Positions 14,501 through 26,881 of a DNA stretch of 64,000 nt are shown piece by piece; within the stretch, counting starts at the first letter, position 1, and each line of letters begins with the position of its first letter. The notes beneath the pieces are model-generated. The model was not told the origin of the DNA, searched no databases, and worked only from the letters and a program-made list of their open reading frames with translations. A program made the position numbers and the translations under genes. The stretch is from Ooceraea biroi (taxonomy: Eukaryota > Arthropoda > Insecta > Hymenoptera > Formicidae), in contig NC_039517.1 of the NCBI RefSeq assembly GCF_003672135.1, forward strand, positions 744,001 through 808,000, written 5' to 3'.

Positions 14501-16109
14501 CGACGTTGTTAAAACGGTATTATGAAACGTGTCACCGAAAAGGACGCGTACATACCGCTGACCCGAGAATTTTTAAGTGTCTTCGACGAAAATAGATTCA
14601 TATTTATACACGTAGAATTGTTGAATGATTCAATATTAAAGATTAAAATTAAGACGATAAGGATTAATTTAAGTCAAATTAAGGAACGATTAAGAATTAG
14701 AAAACACCTTTCACGCTGGAAGTTTACACGGGACGATTACATTAATTCTGATCCCCGGAGAGAGTCTTGTTAAATTTATATTTAAATTAGATTTAAAGAT
14801 TATCCGAAATGAGTAAACTTCAAGCGAGGATTGAAATTTAGTTGCTCGAGTGTCTGGCGAACCGGTGCGGTGCCTCGACCGAACAAATGCGGCGGCAAAT
14901 AGCCGGCTGGCGAGTTTTGGCGCACGAATGTCGAGATACAGTTAGCGCGAATTAGCGGGTGTCATGTAACGCGTGATTTTAGAGTGCGGCCTGTTCTCTC
15001 GCTGGCGTCTCGCCGTGGCACGAACTTACTCAAGTTCGCTGCGACGAAATAGAATAAATAACGGAATTCCGAATATAATCGAAAGCAGGCGCTCGAAGGG
15101 TCTACTTACCGGGTTTGCAGAGCCGACTCCAGTGATACGGGTTGCAGCATATGTATACGGGGTCTTTAGCGGAATGACAAATAGGGAGTCTCTTGAGCTC
15201 CGAGGAGTGCTCGAGATCCGGCCACCGCCAGATCTGACAGCAGAGCAGGTGCGGGTCGCACGGCGCGCCGACGCCGCTCTCGGCCGGTCCTCTCACCGCT
15301 GATGAAACGACGGCGTTTCCCGCGCAGCACGGTCTGTCTGACGGCGAGCGCATCGGCGACGACGCGGACGACGCGGAAGAATCCTCCGACGCGGAGCAGC
15401 AGCTCTCCTGCTCGTCCTCGACGGAGGACGAGCGGTGATGCCTGCCGGAGCGGTGGTGGCGATAATGACGGTAGCGGTGATGATGGAAGTGACGGGGATG
15501 ATGACGATGCGGCCTACCGCCGCCGCCGCTGTTACCAGCATGCTGTTGCTGATCGTACAGATGATGATCGTCGGCCGGTCGGCGTGCCGATTGACGCGGC
15601 ACGAGCACGCACGAGCCGAGTTCGGCGCCGCAGCTCTCGACGGCGGTCAGCAGCATCTCCAGTTGATTCTCCTTGAGCGTCTTCAGGAGCTCCTTGCACC
15701 TCAACACCCGGGCCGGATCTTGTTGCTGTTGCTCGTCGTCATCCTGACTCACGTCCCCGCCGCAGCAGCCTTTGTGCAACCTGCTGGACACCGTCATGAT
15801 ACGATTACCGTATCCCACCGCTCCACCTCGCGCCGCGCCACTTGCCGACAACCCCGCTCCTCTGCTCACTTGCCGGCCCGTCGTCGTCGTGCTGATGTTG
15901 TTGTTATTGTTATTATTGTTGTTGTTGTTACTGGCCGTGCTGTCGTAGCCAGTGACGCCGCTTGTGCTGTTGCCGCTGCTCGTGCGATGAAACGTACGTG
16001 ACGATGAATCCTCTTGAGCTTCACACTCGGTTTCATGCTCCCCACGGACCTTGGCCTTCTTCAGCAGACGTCTAGTGAGCACCGTCTGTTTGCTCCAGAA
16101 CATGAACAT
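7335..16109 (-). CDS. Dad: Inhibitory SMAD (SMAD6/7, Daughters against dpp), 5' part
   Basis: This is an inhibitory SMAD, which damps BMP/Dpp signalling by competing for receptors and recruiting Smurf ubiquitin ligases. Two coding exons are visible: 15110-16109 (start ATG at 16109, in-frame stop just upstream) and 7335-7385. The donor GTAAGT at 15109 and acceptor TTTCAG before 7385 join in phase 1 to give a Glu codon, producing LCKPESPPPPY. PPPPY is the WW-domain-binding PY motif of SMAD6/7. Exon 1 encodes a divergent MH1 domain: the block CKELLKTLKENQLEML, then a long His/Arg/Ser-rich insert, then LLCCQIWRWPDL and YICCNPYHWSRLC, where the CCNPYH segment corresponds to the last MH1 zinc ligands. 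An Asn run of about 11 residues lies near residue 60. Exon 2 ends in phase 1 at GTGAGT (7334), so the gene continues. The MH2 domain is not found in the window and is presumably beyond base 1. The start is the first ATG after the stop; the next Met is two codons on. Confidence 0.9.
8616..8640. repeat. CT microsatellite
   Basis: About 12 TC units with one terminal C, inside Dad intron 1. Confidence 0.95.
11498..11535. repeat. CT microsatellite, 19 units
   Basis: This is the longest dinucleotide run in the window: 38 uninterrupted bases of TC/CT inside a 500-base pyrimidine-rich stretch (about 11140-11720) of Dad intron 1. Read on the gene's minus strand it is a GAGAG tract. Confidence 0.95.
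15897..15930 (-). repeat. Asn-coding AAC/AAT repeat in Dad
   Basis: A triplet tract on the coding (minus) strand gives a run of about 11 Asn residues near residue 60 of Dad, N-terminal to the MH1 core. The codons are mixed AAC and AAT, so the run is not a pure microsatellite. Confidence 0.9.
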
Positions 16110-16164
16110 GAAACAAGATTTGCGGTACGCGCATTTGGTGGCCAGTCCTTTTCAACGTAGCCGC
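16110..16164 (-). other. 5' UTR part of Dad exon with an upstream acceptor
   Basis: Directly upstream of the Dad start, a strong 3' splice site is read on the minus strand: a C- and T-rich tract ending TTTTCCTAG before 16164. This suggests a spliced 5' UTR whose first exon lies further right in the CpG-rich region. No donor could be assigned with confidence, so the transcription start is unknown. Confidence 0.5.
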
Positions 16165-16169
16165 CTAGG

Positions 16170-19100
16170 AAAACAAAAAGGGGGAAACACCGTAAGAATG
16201 AGCGGGAGGGCTAAAACCAGATTGCACGTGGTCTCGCGCGCGCGCCAGCGGCTGCCTCCCTCTTCCCAGCACTCTTCCTCTCCGCGACAACCCCCCTTTT
16301 TTTCTCTCCTCTTTTTCTCGACCAACACCAAATACGCACTGTCAACCGAAAAAAAATGATTTTAAAAAATCACACCTCTCCTCGTGTTCACCCGCGAAAA
16401 ATCACAGACAACGAAGCGAGCGGGCACGCACGCACACGCGAACACAGTTGCAATTGCTCTCACTTGCTCGCTCGGCCGCGCGCGCACGAGCGTGTATATT
16501 TATTTATGCCTCGCGCGCACTTTGGATCACGATCCCGAAATAGGTGACAGTCCGACGGAGCGCCGCGGAGCTCCGTTTCACGCTTCCCTTCTCGCTCCCT
16601 CGCGGATTCTCTCCTCTCTCACTCTTTTCTCGCCGTTCCGTTCTCCTTCCGAGCCGGCTGGCGCGGTGCGCTTCTCGCCCGGTGATATTTCCGACTTCCA
16701 ACGATGGACGGCAATGGCTGAGAGGAACGGTCCACCTTTTCTCCGTCAGGTGCGTTTTTTCGTTGCGCCAATGAGCGATCCGGAGCGGACGAACCACCAC
16801 CACCACCACTACTACCGGCTGACCTTGAACTCTCATTTACCTCCCGTCGCCACAGCGCCACGCTTCTTCCCCGGGACCGAGTGTTGATTGTTCCTCGTGA
16901 TGGACAAGCCGTTTCCTCAATGTTTCCGGCCTCAATGTTGTCGACACACTCCTGCGCCCTTAACGGGATTCGACTAGCTGCCGGTATTTCCGATCTCTCT
17001 CACCAGTCCCTCCGTCTATCGCCAACGGACACCCCGCGGGGGCGAACAATCCGTACGACCGCCGTGAACGCAAGCCACTGTCGGCATCGTCGCGACGGCG
17101 ACGAACGAAAGCGGCGGCGGCGGCGGCGGCAGCGACTCGTGGACGCCAGTCGACGCGCGACGTCGTCGGTCGCGCGCGCGGCGGAACGATGATGACGACG
17201 ACGACGACGATGTATGACGCGCGATTATACACGCGTGTGCACTCGACGATCACGGTGACCGTCGAGATTACCGACGGACGCGCGTGCGCGCACTGCTACC
17301 GTTGTGTCGTATCGTGTTATGCACTTCTTATCCGTTACACACGGGAGGTGGAGAAAGAAGAGACTATTTACGAGACGGTAGGGGGAGGGGAGGGGTAGTG
17401 AAAGAAAAAGAGAGAGAGAGAGATGAGCGGGAGGGTGGGTATAGGCACGAAACGAATCGGTCGGCGCACGCACGACACCCGGCCTTTACTTTCCTCGGCC
17501 GTCGCGTATCGAGGGCGACGCGGTGCCTTAACCTCGCGACCCGGCACACACACGCGCACACAGCGGAGAAGAAAACACACATACACACACACACACACAA
17601 GGGACACGTGTATATTATACGTATGGCCGTCGTACGGTTGACGATGAGCAGTGTGTGTATGCACCGGCGATGTCGCGCCACTGAAAATCTCTCTCGCGGC
17701 GCCGCCTCGGCCTCGGGCTCCTCTTCAGGAGGAGGGATTCGCGGCGCTGGCTCTCGCCAGCTGCGACGACGACGACGACGACGATGACCACGACGATCTT
17801 TTCGTCGCCGAGCAGCGACGGTAATAGTTGTCCGACCTCGATGACGCTCGATGTCGCAGAGGAACGCGATAACGCCGCACTCGTGCCGTCGCCAATGCCG
17901 GTACCACCACTGCCGCCGTGCCGGCGGCACCACGTAGCGACGACGGCGACGTCGGCGAGAACAGCGAGGACGACGACGACGGCGGCGACCGCTGCCACCA
18001 CCACCACCACCAACACCACCGCCGCCGCGGCGACAATCCAACAACAACAACAACCTCAGACTCGCGATCGTCGCTCCCCGCGCGATTACTCCTCGTCGTC
18101 ATCCGTGCGCGCGTATCACCGAGTGACATTTTCCGCTCGCATCGTCCGTCCGTCTTCCTCCTCCTCCGTCTTCCTCTTCTATCCCTTCGTGTCCGGCGCT
18201 ACCACCTCGTTTTCCCTCGCACTCGCTGCTCCTCTCCCTCCCTATATCTCCTGGCTCTTTCACCGCGACGCGATACTGCGAGAACGACGGTCCTCCACGT
18301 CCATCGCCGTCGCTGCTCCGTGTTCGAGGGTTGCTCGAGCCAACCAATCGACCGATCCCAGCCGATCGACCGATCGCGAGGACGCGCACTGTCACATTCT
18401 TGAGATCTCTAGGACGGAGAGAGAACGCAGGGGGGCGGTACTCTCACGACGGGGAACGAGAGTGCAAACGTGCGCGACGATCTGACGGGCGGAGGGAGCG
18501 AAGGAGAGAGATACACGCCACTTGGCTCGAGTCGAGTGGGAGAGATCGACATACACACGCACGCAGGCCGACGTATGCGCGCAGCGGAAATCGGATGTGT
18601 CGCGATCCCGACGACGACGACGACGACGAGAGAAGAGGCCGCACGCCGGGAAGAGAGAACGAGCGGAGCGGCTTCTCTTCGCTTACGCGAATCCTGCACG
18701 AAATCGGAGCCCGGCAAGACCGTTTTCTTCTCTCTCTCTCTCTCTGTCGGAAGTTCCCTTCCAGTCCGATCCAACAGTCCGCGTGGTCGTCGCCCTCTTC
18801 CTCGACTTTCTTACCTCTATCTCTACTCCGGGCTCGTTTCTTTCTACTGCTCGCGCGGCGAACTGTTGCGCACGACCGATTACACACGACGCGACCGTTC
18901 CACCTCAGCTACGCTCAGCAACGCGACTGGCACGCACGCGGTTCCTCCGTCAGGAGCGCGCAGCGCATACACACCGATTTCGCCCCACCGCTGCGCCTGC
19001 GCCGTTGCCGCCGCGATCGTCGCCTTCCTTCCTCGTCCTGTAGCGCCACCAATCCGGTGCCTCCCCTGGCCTCTCACACCCCGACGCTTCCTCTCGGTCC

Positions 19101-19320
19101 GTTCATCTTGCGCGAACGACGCGCCGATACACCGACTGCGGCGCACTAAACACACAAGAGGGAAAGAGAGGTCCTTCAAACATGGCCGCGCCAGTGCGGC
19201 GACGGTGGCGCCACGATCGAGCTTCGCCGAACCGAGTCGGCTCCGTCCGCGCTCGCGGCGCCACGTTGAATCGAGACTCACGCAGCTGCTCTGCGTGTGT
19301 GTACCCCCGCGAGCCGGCTC
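16170..19320. other. CpG-rich upstream region of Dad
   Basis: This 3 kb is very rich in CpG and in CG-containing triplet repeats: GAC runs at 17190-17211, about 17763-17783 and about 18610-18629, a CAC run near 16795-16812, CA runs near 17575-17600, and CT/GA runs. The longest open frames are repeat-derived Arg/Ser/Thr/His tracts on several overlapping frames. The region is best read as Dad's promoter and 5' UTR territory, not as coding sequence. Confidence 0.5.
17190..17211. repeat. GAC triplet microsatellite
   Basis: A GATGATGACGACG... tract in the CpG-rich region upstream of Dad. Similar GAC runs recur nearby. Confidence 0.9.
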
Positions 19321-19328
19321 CTGCGAAC
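19321..19328 (+). repeat. Target-site duplication (left), CTGCGAAC
   Basis: These eight bases are repeated exactly at 20122-20129 on the other side of the element. An 8 bp duplication is characteristic of P-superfamily and hAT transposons. Confidence 0.85.
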
Positions 19329-19639
19329 TAGAGAACCTCAAGTAAGAGTATGGACATCGTGGATTCGCACCTGATTGGTGGGATCGAAAATGGCGGATTT
19401 GAGGTTTATCAATTAAAGGACTCTACTAAATAAAATACATCTTTGTTAGAAAAAGAAATTGCACCTAACATTAATTGTGAAAATAACAATATCTTTATAA
19501 AATAAATATTCCTGGTGGAAAAATTTATCATATTTTCTAAAAAAATTGGAACGTTTCTCAGAATAAATCAGAAAATCTAAAAAAATTTGAAAAATCATTA
19601 CTTTTTATTATGTTTTATAAATTTTCATACATAGAGATA

Positions 19640-19730
19640 CTGAAAATTCTCATCCAGTCATTTCTGAAAAATATTGAGAAAATAATAATTTTTCAGAATT
19701 TTTCAGAAATAACTGGATGAGAATTTTGAG
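19640..19730. repeat. Internal inverted repeat of the P-like element
   Basis: The left arm (TTCTCATCCAGTCATTTCTG core) and right arm (CAGAAATAACTGGATGAGAA core) are reverse complements with small mismatches, separated by about 27 bases. They form a predicted hairpin at the centre of the element. Confidence 0.85.
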
Positions 19731-19891
19731 AATATTTCAGCATCTCTAAGTATGAACATTTCTGTAAAATAGTAATAAGTTTTGAGAATATTTCTGATTG
19801 TCTAAGTTATGAGGAATAAGAATCGTTCCAATTCTAAAACAAATTCTGAGACATCCTGAAAAAATCTGAGAAATTTTTCCACCAAGGATAT

Positions 19892-19987
19892 CCATACTGC
19901 TCGTTTTTCTGCATTTGTTGGCAAAGTTGCCATGTAACATCTTCTTTTATTCTTATTTGTACAACCTCGTACACAATACCCAGTCAT
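19892..19987 (-). pseudogene. THAP zinc-finger fragment of a transposase
   Basis: The frame from ATG 19987 reads MTGYCVRGCTNKNKR, then a Leu-Pro and a Trp about 24 residues after the second Cys. This matches the first half of a THAP domain (C-x3-C, conserved P and W). The second zinc pair (CxxH) is missing because the frame runs into the element's foldback sequence. The frame is also open upstream to 20080. THAP domains are the DNA-binding part of P-element transposases and of host proteins derived from them. It cannot be an intact transposase. Confidence 0.65.
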
Positions 19988-20121
19988 TTCGCTTACTTTT
20001 CTTACACTAATATTTTTAATCCTAAAGTAAGGAAGGTTATATTGTATACTCCTTATAGATAGTGACCATACGAACGCCATTTTCGATCCACGATGTCCAT
20101 ACTCTTACTTGAGGTTCTCTA

Positions 20122-20129
20122 CTGCGAAC
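20122..20129 (+). repeat. Target-site duplication (right), CTGCGAAC
   Basis: An exact copy of 19321-19328, immediately outside the right terminal inverted repeat. Confidence 0.85.
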
Positions 20130-22485
20130 GAACCGATGCGAATTCGTACGCGAATTCAGCTTGAAATTTTTACGACATGCAAATGAACGCGTGAATCATC
20201 GACGGCGTCAGGATTGTTGAATGGGATTTAGATACGCACAATTCTGCGCCTTTCTATAGGTTCAGCTTTTTAATTTTTTGCACAGCTGGAACGTTCCAGT
20301 TGGTCCTGGTTGATCAGACTACATCGAAGGTTTCGTACTTTCCCAGAGGAAACGATGATGCTGCCGACTCTGTTCTAGTAAGGAAGCGAAGCAATTAAGC
20401 CATAAAAAGGAAGAAAAGAAACGGCACACGGAGCGGATTATTACGAAGGGGAATACTGTCGGGTCGCCAGCTCGCCGGTCGGTCGTCTGAGCAGACTGAC
20501 GCCAGCGTCGCCGCAAAGCGTCGGCGTGTCCTCTCAGCGGCCGTCTGCCACTTCGGAGGTCAACATTCCATAACGAATTTCAGTCACGATATCTTCCGTG
20601 AACGAGATACCCATCTGTCCCATCCACTCGTCTATCGACCTTCTCGAAGAGACAGGCGACAAAGAGACGACAAAGGACACGTGCAACGTCGCTATATTAG
20701 ACGACAAAAGAAAGACGGCATAGCGACGCCGCGGCGAAGGCTTTTTACCGAAATCACCGATTTTTTTCAGACGTGACTGCTGGAATGAAAACATATTGCC
20801 TGTTTGCCTGTCGAAACATGCAATAAAACTGTCATCAAGTTATCAACATTCTTCGCCTGCAGCGTCTGATTGCGAGCATCTATCACTCTTAAGTGCATAG
20901 TAGTGCAATATAAAAAAATATAAAAAAAGATACTGCGCGGATTATGCATATAATATCACACACGTTGCGCTATTGTCTTATGTTACTTAGTTAGAATTTT
21001 GCAACCTCAGAATTCTCCGCGATGCCGGAATTCTTTGCAACGTCGCGCCGCAATTCGCGAGATCGCAAAGTTATTTTTTTTATTACTGCCGCTACATTCT
21101 TTGGGGCGGTCTAGTCCAGTACTTACAGGATGCTAAAGATTATACTGCCGACTGCGCTGCCAAAATAGACGTCCACTCTGCAACAGAAATTTATCGTACG
21201 TCGTGAAATTTTCATTAAATGCGGATGCTATTTATTTTGTCGAGTGACGATTAATTCCGTCAGATCGCGACGCGAGCAGAACAGGATCCACAAATTCGGA
21301 AGAATCTGGGAAACCGTAGGGGTTCCGGATTAACGGCAGGTAGCGAGAATTCCCGCGGGCACGTCGACTCGCGAGAAACGCGAGCGCGTCGACGCTGCGC
21401 GCGTTACATCGACCGCCTAATACCGCATAAATCGTGCAATTTATGTATATCTCGAGAGAGAAACGCCGCGGCGCGGCGTTTAATTCGGATCGGCCGGGGC
21501 AGGTATTATATGCCGGGGAACGCGAGGTCGAGCGCCTCGGCCGAAACGCTCTGTGAAAGAGAGAGAGGATCGCGCGAATATGCGGCGTGCCATCGCGCGG
21601 GTCCGAAGGGACCGTCGCTCATAAATTTTCTAATTTTAGAAACCCGTCGATTCTCCCGTGGCGGATGTAACTCCGCGATAGGCGTAGCGCGACTGCGATT
21701 CTGCAGCGTTGCGTTTTCCCTTAATTGTTTCTTCCATCATCGATCAAGGAACGCGGTAGCGCCAAGTGCGCCAAGTGCAACGCGCGTCTTTTTAACGGAG
21801 TAAACATCGGCAAATGTAATAAACGATGCTCAGGTCTTTCGATCGAACTTATAGGTGGAGGATCATGTTTCTTTATGCTTCATTATACTTATCGAGTACC
21901 GCGGAACGAGGAGAATCACGAGGACAAGTCACGTTCGTCAATCTCCGACGCGACGAGAGAGAATGCTCGAGTACCCTAAACTTTGTATCCTCTCTCTCTC
22001 TCTCACTCAATATTTCTCTCCCCCTTTATCTTACTCGACGCGACGAGTCGCGACAAGGGTCTAGACGCGTTATTTCACCCGTCGGAGCCCGCTCCGAAAT
22101 GATATAGAATTTAGGAAGTTATTTAGTTACGTACGTCTGGCATCCTGTGCTGGCTAGTAATCAGACGCCTAGTTTCTCTCTCTCTCTCTCTCTGTTCGCC
22201 TGTTCGTCTCCTCTTCCTGCCCTTACCTCTCTTTCTCCGCTCCTTCCCGCTTCGTCACGTTCTCGTTCAACATGCCCGGAGCTCCTTTTGTCCTCCCTCT
22301 CGTTCGACTGGCAAAACTCTTTCTCTTTCTCTTTCCCTCGGTAAATTCTTCAGCCGTCCGTGTCCGTGTATGTGCGTTTCTCGGTGCCTCGATGTCTCGG
22401 TCCAATTAAATGTCGATCAAGGCGGCCCTAGCCCAAGGTATATGGACGTTTCGAACAAAAAGGGTGCGTTTAGCCTGTACGCTAC

Positions 22486-22514
22486 GAGAGCGAGAGCGAG
22501 AGAGAGAGAGAGAG
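22486..22514. repeat. GA microsatellite
   Basis: GAGAGCGAGAGCGAG passes into a pure GA run. The sequence is non-coding. Confidence 0.9.
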
Positions 22515-25500
22515 TAGGGTAAGGGGATGGGCCGGAGAGTGTTCGTTTGTCCGTATATCCGCAAGAATCCGAGACGCACGAATTATTCCCCGGCCCGGGA
22601 ACACAAGGCGCCTTTCAGTGATCGCGTTTACTCCGGTAGACCGATTTCGCGGGAGCGAGCGAGAGGAAACGCGAACAAGAGTCTTCTCTCCTTTGTTAAC
22701 AGCAACGTTAACAGTTTCGAGTAATCAAACTCGATCGAGTCCGCGATACGTGTCTTCTGCGACGTAAAAGCAAACGCCGGATCAATCAGTGATGCAAACG
22801 GAGAGGAGCGAATCATCAAGATTCACGATCCGTCTTTCTAGATCGGAAGATCGAGGATCGAGCGAAGGATCGAAGATCGATTTTAAGGATTTTAGCGTTT
22901 CGTCCTGGACCGCTGGGTGATCGTTGTCGCTGCTGCTGTACGCGAGCGCGCGGCGCGCGTTATACGAAAAACCGCCTAGGATCGCGCGCGATCGTACTTT
23001 TATTTCGTTCTATTTCCAAACGCGAAAATTACTCGCGTGCCTGCCGCCGCTCCGCGGGGCATGGCGCCATTCTCGACATATCGCACCAATGGCACCGGCG
23101 CGCGGCCGCGGCCGGACGACCGTTTCGCTATGCGACGGAACATCGAGATGCACGTGTGATATATATGTACGTGTGCTGCATTGATATCGTGGTATTTGGC
23201 TATTTAAAGAAACGATTCACTTTCAGGGGCGGGACGGATGACAAAATTTTCCAAAGACCGATGTGTTGGTATTAAGTTCGCGCAAGATGCAATATATTAC
23301 GGATATTAAATAATTATCACTATTATTATTATTATTACGACGACTTTAATAATAAATTATTACTCGTTGTTTTCTCTCATCGCAGCGAGTAACAGAAATA
23401 ATAATTACGATTAATAGAGATTTGGGTGTAAGGAAATTATTATCGATTATTATTTATTAAAAATATATATGTAATTATTTTTATTATAATTTTCCGAGCT
23501 ATCTATCTCAAATAAATTCCGTCCGCTTGCGGATCGAGGCGAAGCGGCGCGTGTGGGATGGACGTTCCGAAAATGGACATCGTCGAGATCCGCGCGAACC
23601 GCGCGCGGAAACGCGCCGGCATAAGGCACCGGGGCGCCCGTCGGAACAATGCGGCGACAATCGGAATGCCGGGCTCTCGCGTAAATAGAATGAGAGACGA
23701 GGGTCTCCGTCGCCGGCGGAGGTCGTGATGTCACCTTCCGTTTCGCGACAAACGTCCTCCGTTCGCGCACGGCTCGTTACGTACCGCATCCTCCCGGCGT
23801 GCGTCGCCGTCGGAGAGGATTATTAATGAACGCGCCCGGTAAATCGTCTTCCGGTCCAATTATCACCGGCAAACGGATGATGCGCTTTCCCGCTCGTCGC
23901 CCACCCGCGCGTGCGCGCGCGATTAATCGCCGCGCGCGTTTAATCGCGCTCCTCGAGCTTCAAGAGACTCAACGTGCGAGGGGACATGACGTTGGTCGTG
24001 TTGCATTAACTTTTCGTGTTTTGGTTTGCTCTATCTTCTATTCCTTCTCTTTTGATCGTTCGCGAAATTTAAATTCGAACCGCAGTGACGAATGGCCGAT
24101 CCCGAGTCTCGACGAGACCGCAGCGATTGGCGGAGAGATCACTCGCGAAAATGGAGAAAAAGGCGCGAAATGAATACGCCGGGCTTTCCGAGAATACTCG
24201 GATGTCGCTCTCGCTAGGAGGAATATGATTGACGACGCGCTGACGTTGTCACGCCACGCACAAACGAGGGAGCAGCCGCCTCTCGCCGCGGGGAACGTCT
24301 TCGGTCGCAGCAGCAGCAGCATTTTTGCGCCTCCGGCGTGGCATACGCGGGGATACGAGTGCGAGAAACAGAAATTTCAAAGCTCATCCGCTTACTCCGT
24401 TATCCTTGCTTTGTATGCTTTGTTAAAAACTATTTTTATTAATATTTTAATTAAAGTACTGCTATCAATAATCTTCTATCATCTTCCGAGCAATAGTTTG
24501 ATCCCGTGCCGATAAAATGACTCATCTTTTCAGGCGGTCCATTCACTTGCGAACTTTTGCAAGCACCTAATATTTCTACCTCTTATCACACAATGTATTG
24601 AATATTATAATTTAATATATTATATTATATTTTCGTATTTTTTTATTCTTTTTATTTCCCTCTGTGTATATATAGCTCTTTCCATTATAGATAGTACGTA
24701 GCATTAGAAAGCTACAACCCGAACTAGAGAAAAACAGAGAAGACGAGAGAAATCGATTATCCGCGAAGACATCATTTCTCACTTTCATTCGACTTTTTGT
24801 GGCTCGCGCGGAGAAAAGCGCTGAGTTACGTTAATTTAGCCTGACACCCGAGAATGGCGGATTGGCCTGCGGATCCGCGTCGAGACTCTCAAGTGTCTCT
24901 CTAACTCTCTAACGCCGGTAGGCACTCCGGTCGGCGCCGATGTCAACGCTCCAAATTCCGCTCGAGAACGATCGTCGACGTTCCTCGAAGCGGCGCGGCA
25001 GCGGCGACGGGGCGCGAGCGGCCCGGCTCACGATTCCGCTATAATTCATCTTCCGCGAAGCGCGGCGACGCTTCGGGCTATTCTTGGGGTCCAGGGCGCG
25101 GCATCTTTTTCAGTGACTCCCCGATGGACCGAGACGACGACGACGTGTTGGAACGCGCGCCGGGAATGACCAATCGTCAATTCCGAGGCAATCCCGGGCT
25201 GTTTATCGCTCGCGCGTTTATCTCCGCGTAGAATCGTGAACGGGCGGGCGAGCGGCAAAACTCCCGGAGCAAAACTTGGAAAGCAACGGCGGCGGCGAGC
25301 CTTTGCAGTTAACGGCGTTATTATTCCGCGGTCGCTGGCCGCGGCGTAAACGCTTGCGCGGGAAGAAGACGGGAACGGTACATATAAACGACTCTTACAA
25401 AAATATATTATTTCCGCGTATATAAAGCGACTCACACACGTGCGTGCACGGCGCCTCGCGCGATCAAAGCGCGCAGCGCTCGTCCGTGAACGATAATCGC

Positions 25501-26881
25501 TTTCTCGTCGTCGGGTGCGAGTGCATCGAGGGTCGCTGGAATTACGTTCGCGGACGAGATACGGCCGGTAGGATCGATGGCCATTACGCACATCGGCGGT
25601 AGATCGGCGGCGGATAAAAAGCGCTCGACCGCGACGGCGCGACCCATTGTTCTCGCTCGCGGCTGACAGCGTTTTGTGCACCTGTCAGTCACACATACGC
25701 ACACGCGCGTGTACGTGCATAGGTATATACGCGCGGTTCACGGGCTTTCTGCCGGTTATGGAAATTCGGCTGGCATTAACGACGTCCGCTCACAAATGGA
25801 AAAACCCGGTCGGTCGCGCCACCTCCGGGTGCGGCGCGGCGCGGCGCCGCGCGACGCATTGCACGCTCGACGGACTCGACGGGTGCGTAATCGTCTGCAT
25901 CGCTGGCGCCGTGTCCCTACTTAACTCCACGCGGATTTAAATATATTCGATCAACTGGTCGCGCATACGATTAACGATTGTTCCATAAAAAATACCCGGG
26001 GGACGTACACACAGGTACGTGCGTGTGGTGTGCATGGGCGTACGTACGTACGTGGAAACCACCGGTGCCGACGGCATCGAGCACTCTCGTCTCTCGCCGC
26101 CGAGACCCGTGCGCGCCGAGATATTTCTGCCCGGTGGTTGCCACGAGGAAATACGCGCGTTTAAGACGCGGCGATAAAGCGTAACTCGAGTTAATCTGAG
26201 CCTCTCTCGCGCGCGAGAGGAGATAGAAATGCGAGATGGAAATATCTCACGTATGTGTGGACATATATAAATATATATGCATACATACACATACACCGCG
26301 ATGAATAATTTTTAATTTCAATGTTTCCTCGAGAAACCTCGAGGCCTTGAGCTCTCAAAACACGTCGTAGTTACAACGATCGACAGCAACGAGCGATAAC
26401 CTTTCCATCTCTCATTGTCAGCAATTATTGGCGCCAGTATGCGATTTCGTTCGCTGACGTAATTACCGCGTTCACCAGTACTAATCGTCTCCCACCGAAA
26501 GCCGAACGGAGACACGCGGCGTTCTCCTATCAGACACCCTCATTTTTCGCTCCCTCCCCCTGGTCCTGCGGTTTTTTCTCTCTTCGCACCGGACGCAACG
26601 CTGCCACCGGAAGTCTTTGCTTGGCGCGACGCGGGGACGCGGGGGCCGTCTGTGGCACGGAACACCTGCGCGTTGGTGTCGACGGGCGCGAGGAGCATGG
26701 CCCTGCCAAGCAAAAGCGACGACGACCAGCGGGCGAGCGAGCAAGCGGGCGACGAGACATGGGACGGCATCGGGGGGGAAAAAGAAAGAGAGAGAGAGAA
26801 AGAGAGGTATGACTGGACAGGTGCGGCTCGTAACTTCCTGGATGATATCGGCGGCCGGTCCGGACGCGCGCGCGCGCAACC

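Larger units (their letters stand above)
7386..15109 (-). other. Dad intron 1, 7.7 kb
   Basis: The intron is bounded by GTAAGT on the MH1 exon side and TTTCAG on the PY exon side. Inside are CT microsatellites at 8616-8640 and 11498-11535, a GAC triplet run near 7749-7770, CG-rich triplet tracts near 9420-9550 and 13085-13135, and AT-rich blocks. A 157-codon plus-strand open frame at 13407-13880 resembles no family I know and I do not call it a gene. Large early introns of signalling genes often hold enhancers, but none can be shown here. Confidence 0.8.
19329..20121 (-). mobile_element. Non-autonomous P-superfamily-like element with THAP fragment
   Basis: A 793 bp AT-rich element interrupts CG-rich DNA. 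It has 36 bp exact terminal inverted repeats beginning TAGAGAACCTCAAGTAAGAG and ending GTGGAT. The similarity continues as CGAAAATGGCG after a 20 bp insertion in the left end. The 8 bp CTGCGAAC duplications flank it exactly. The right half encodes a THAP zinc-finger start on the minus strand. The middle is a foldback: 19640-19671 pairs with 19699-19730. THAP domain plus 8 bp duplication points to the P superfamily. The element is too short for a transposase, so it would need a helper in trans. Little decay in the termini suggests a fairly recent insertion. A relative with similar ends lies at 44689-45561. Confidence 0.85.

Noticed and set aside
17364..19345. Long overlapping open frames on both strands upstream of Dad (up to 291 codons)
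   Set aside because: They consist of microsatellite-derived Arg, Ser, Thr, Val and His runs, overlap each other on several frames and resemble no protein family; the CG richness removes stop codons.
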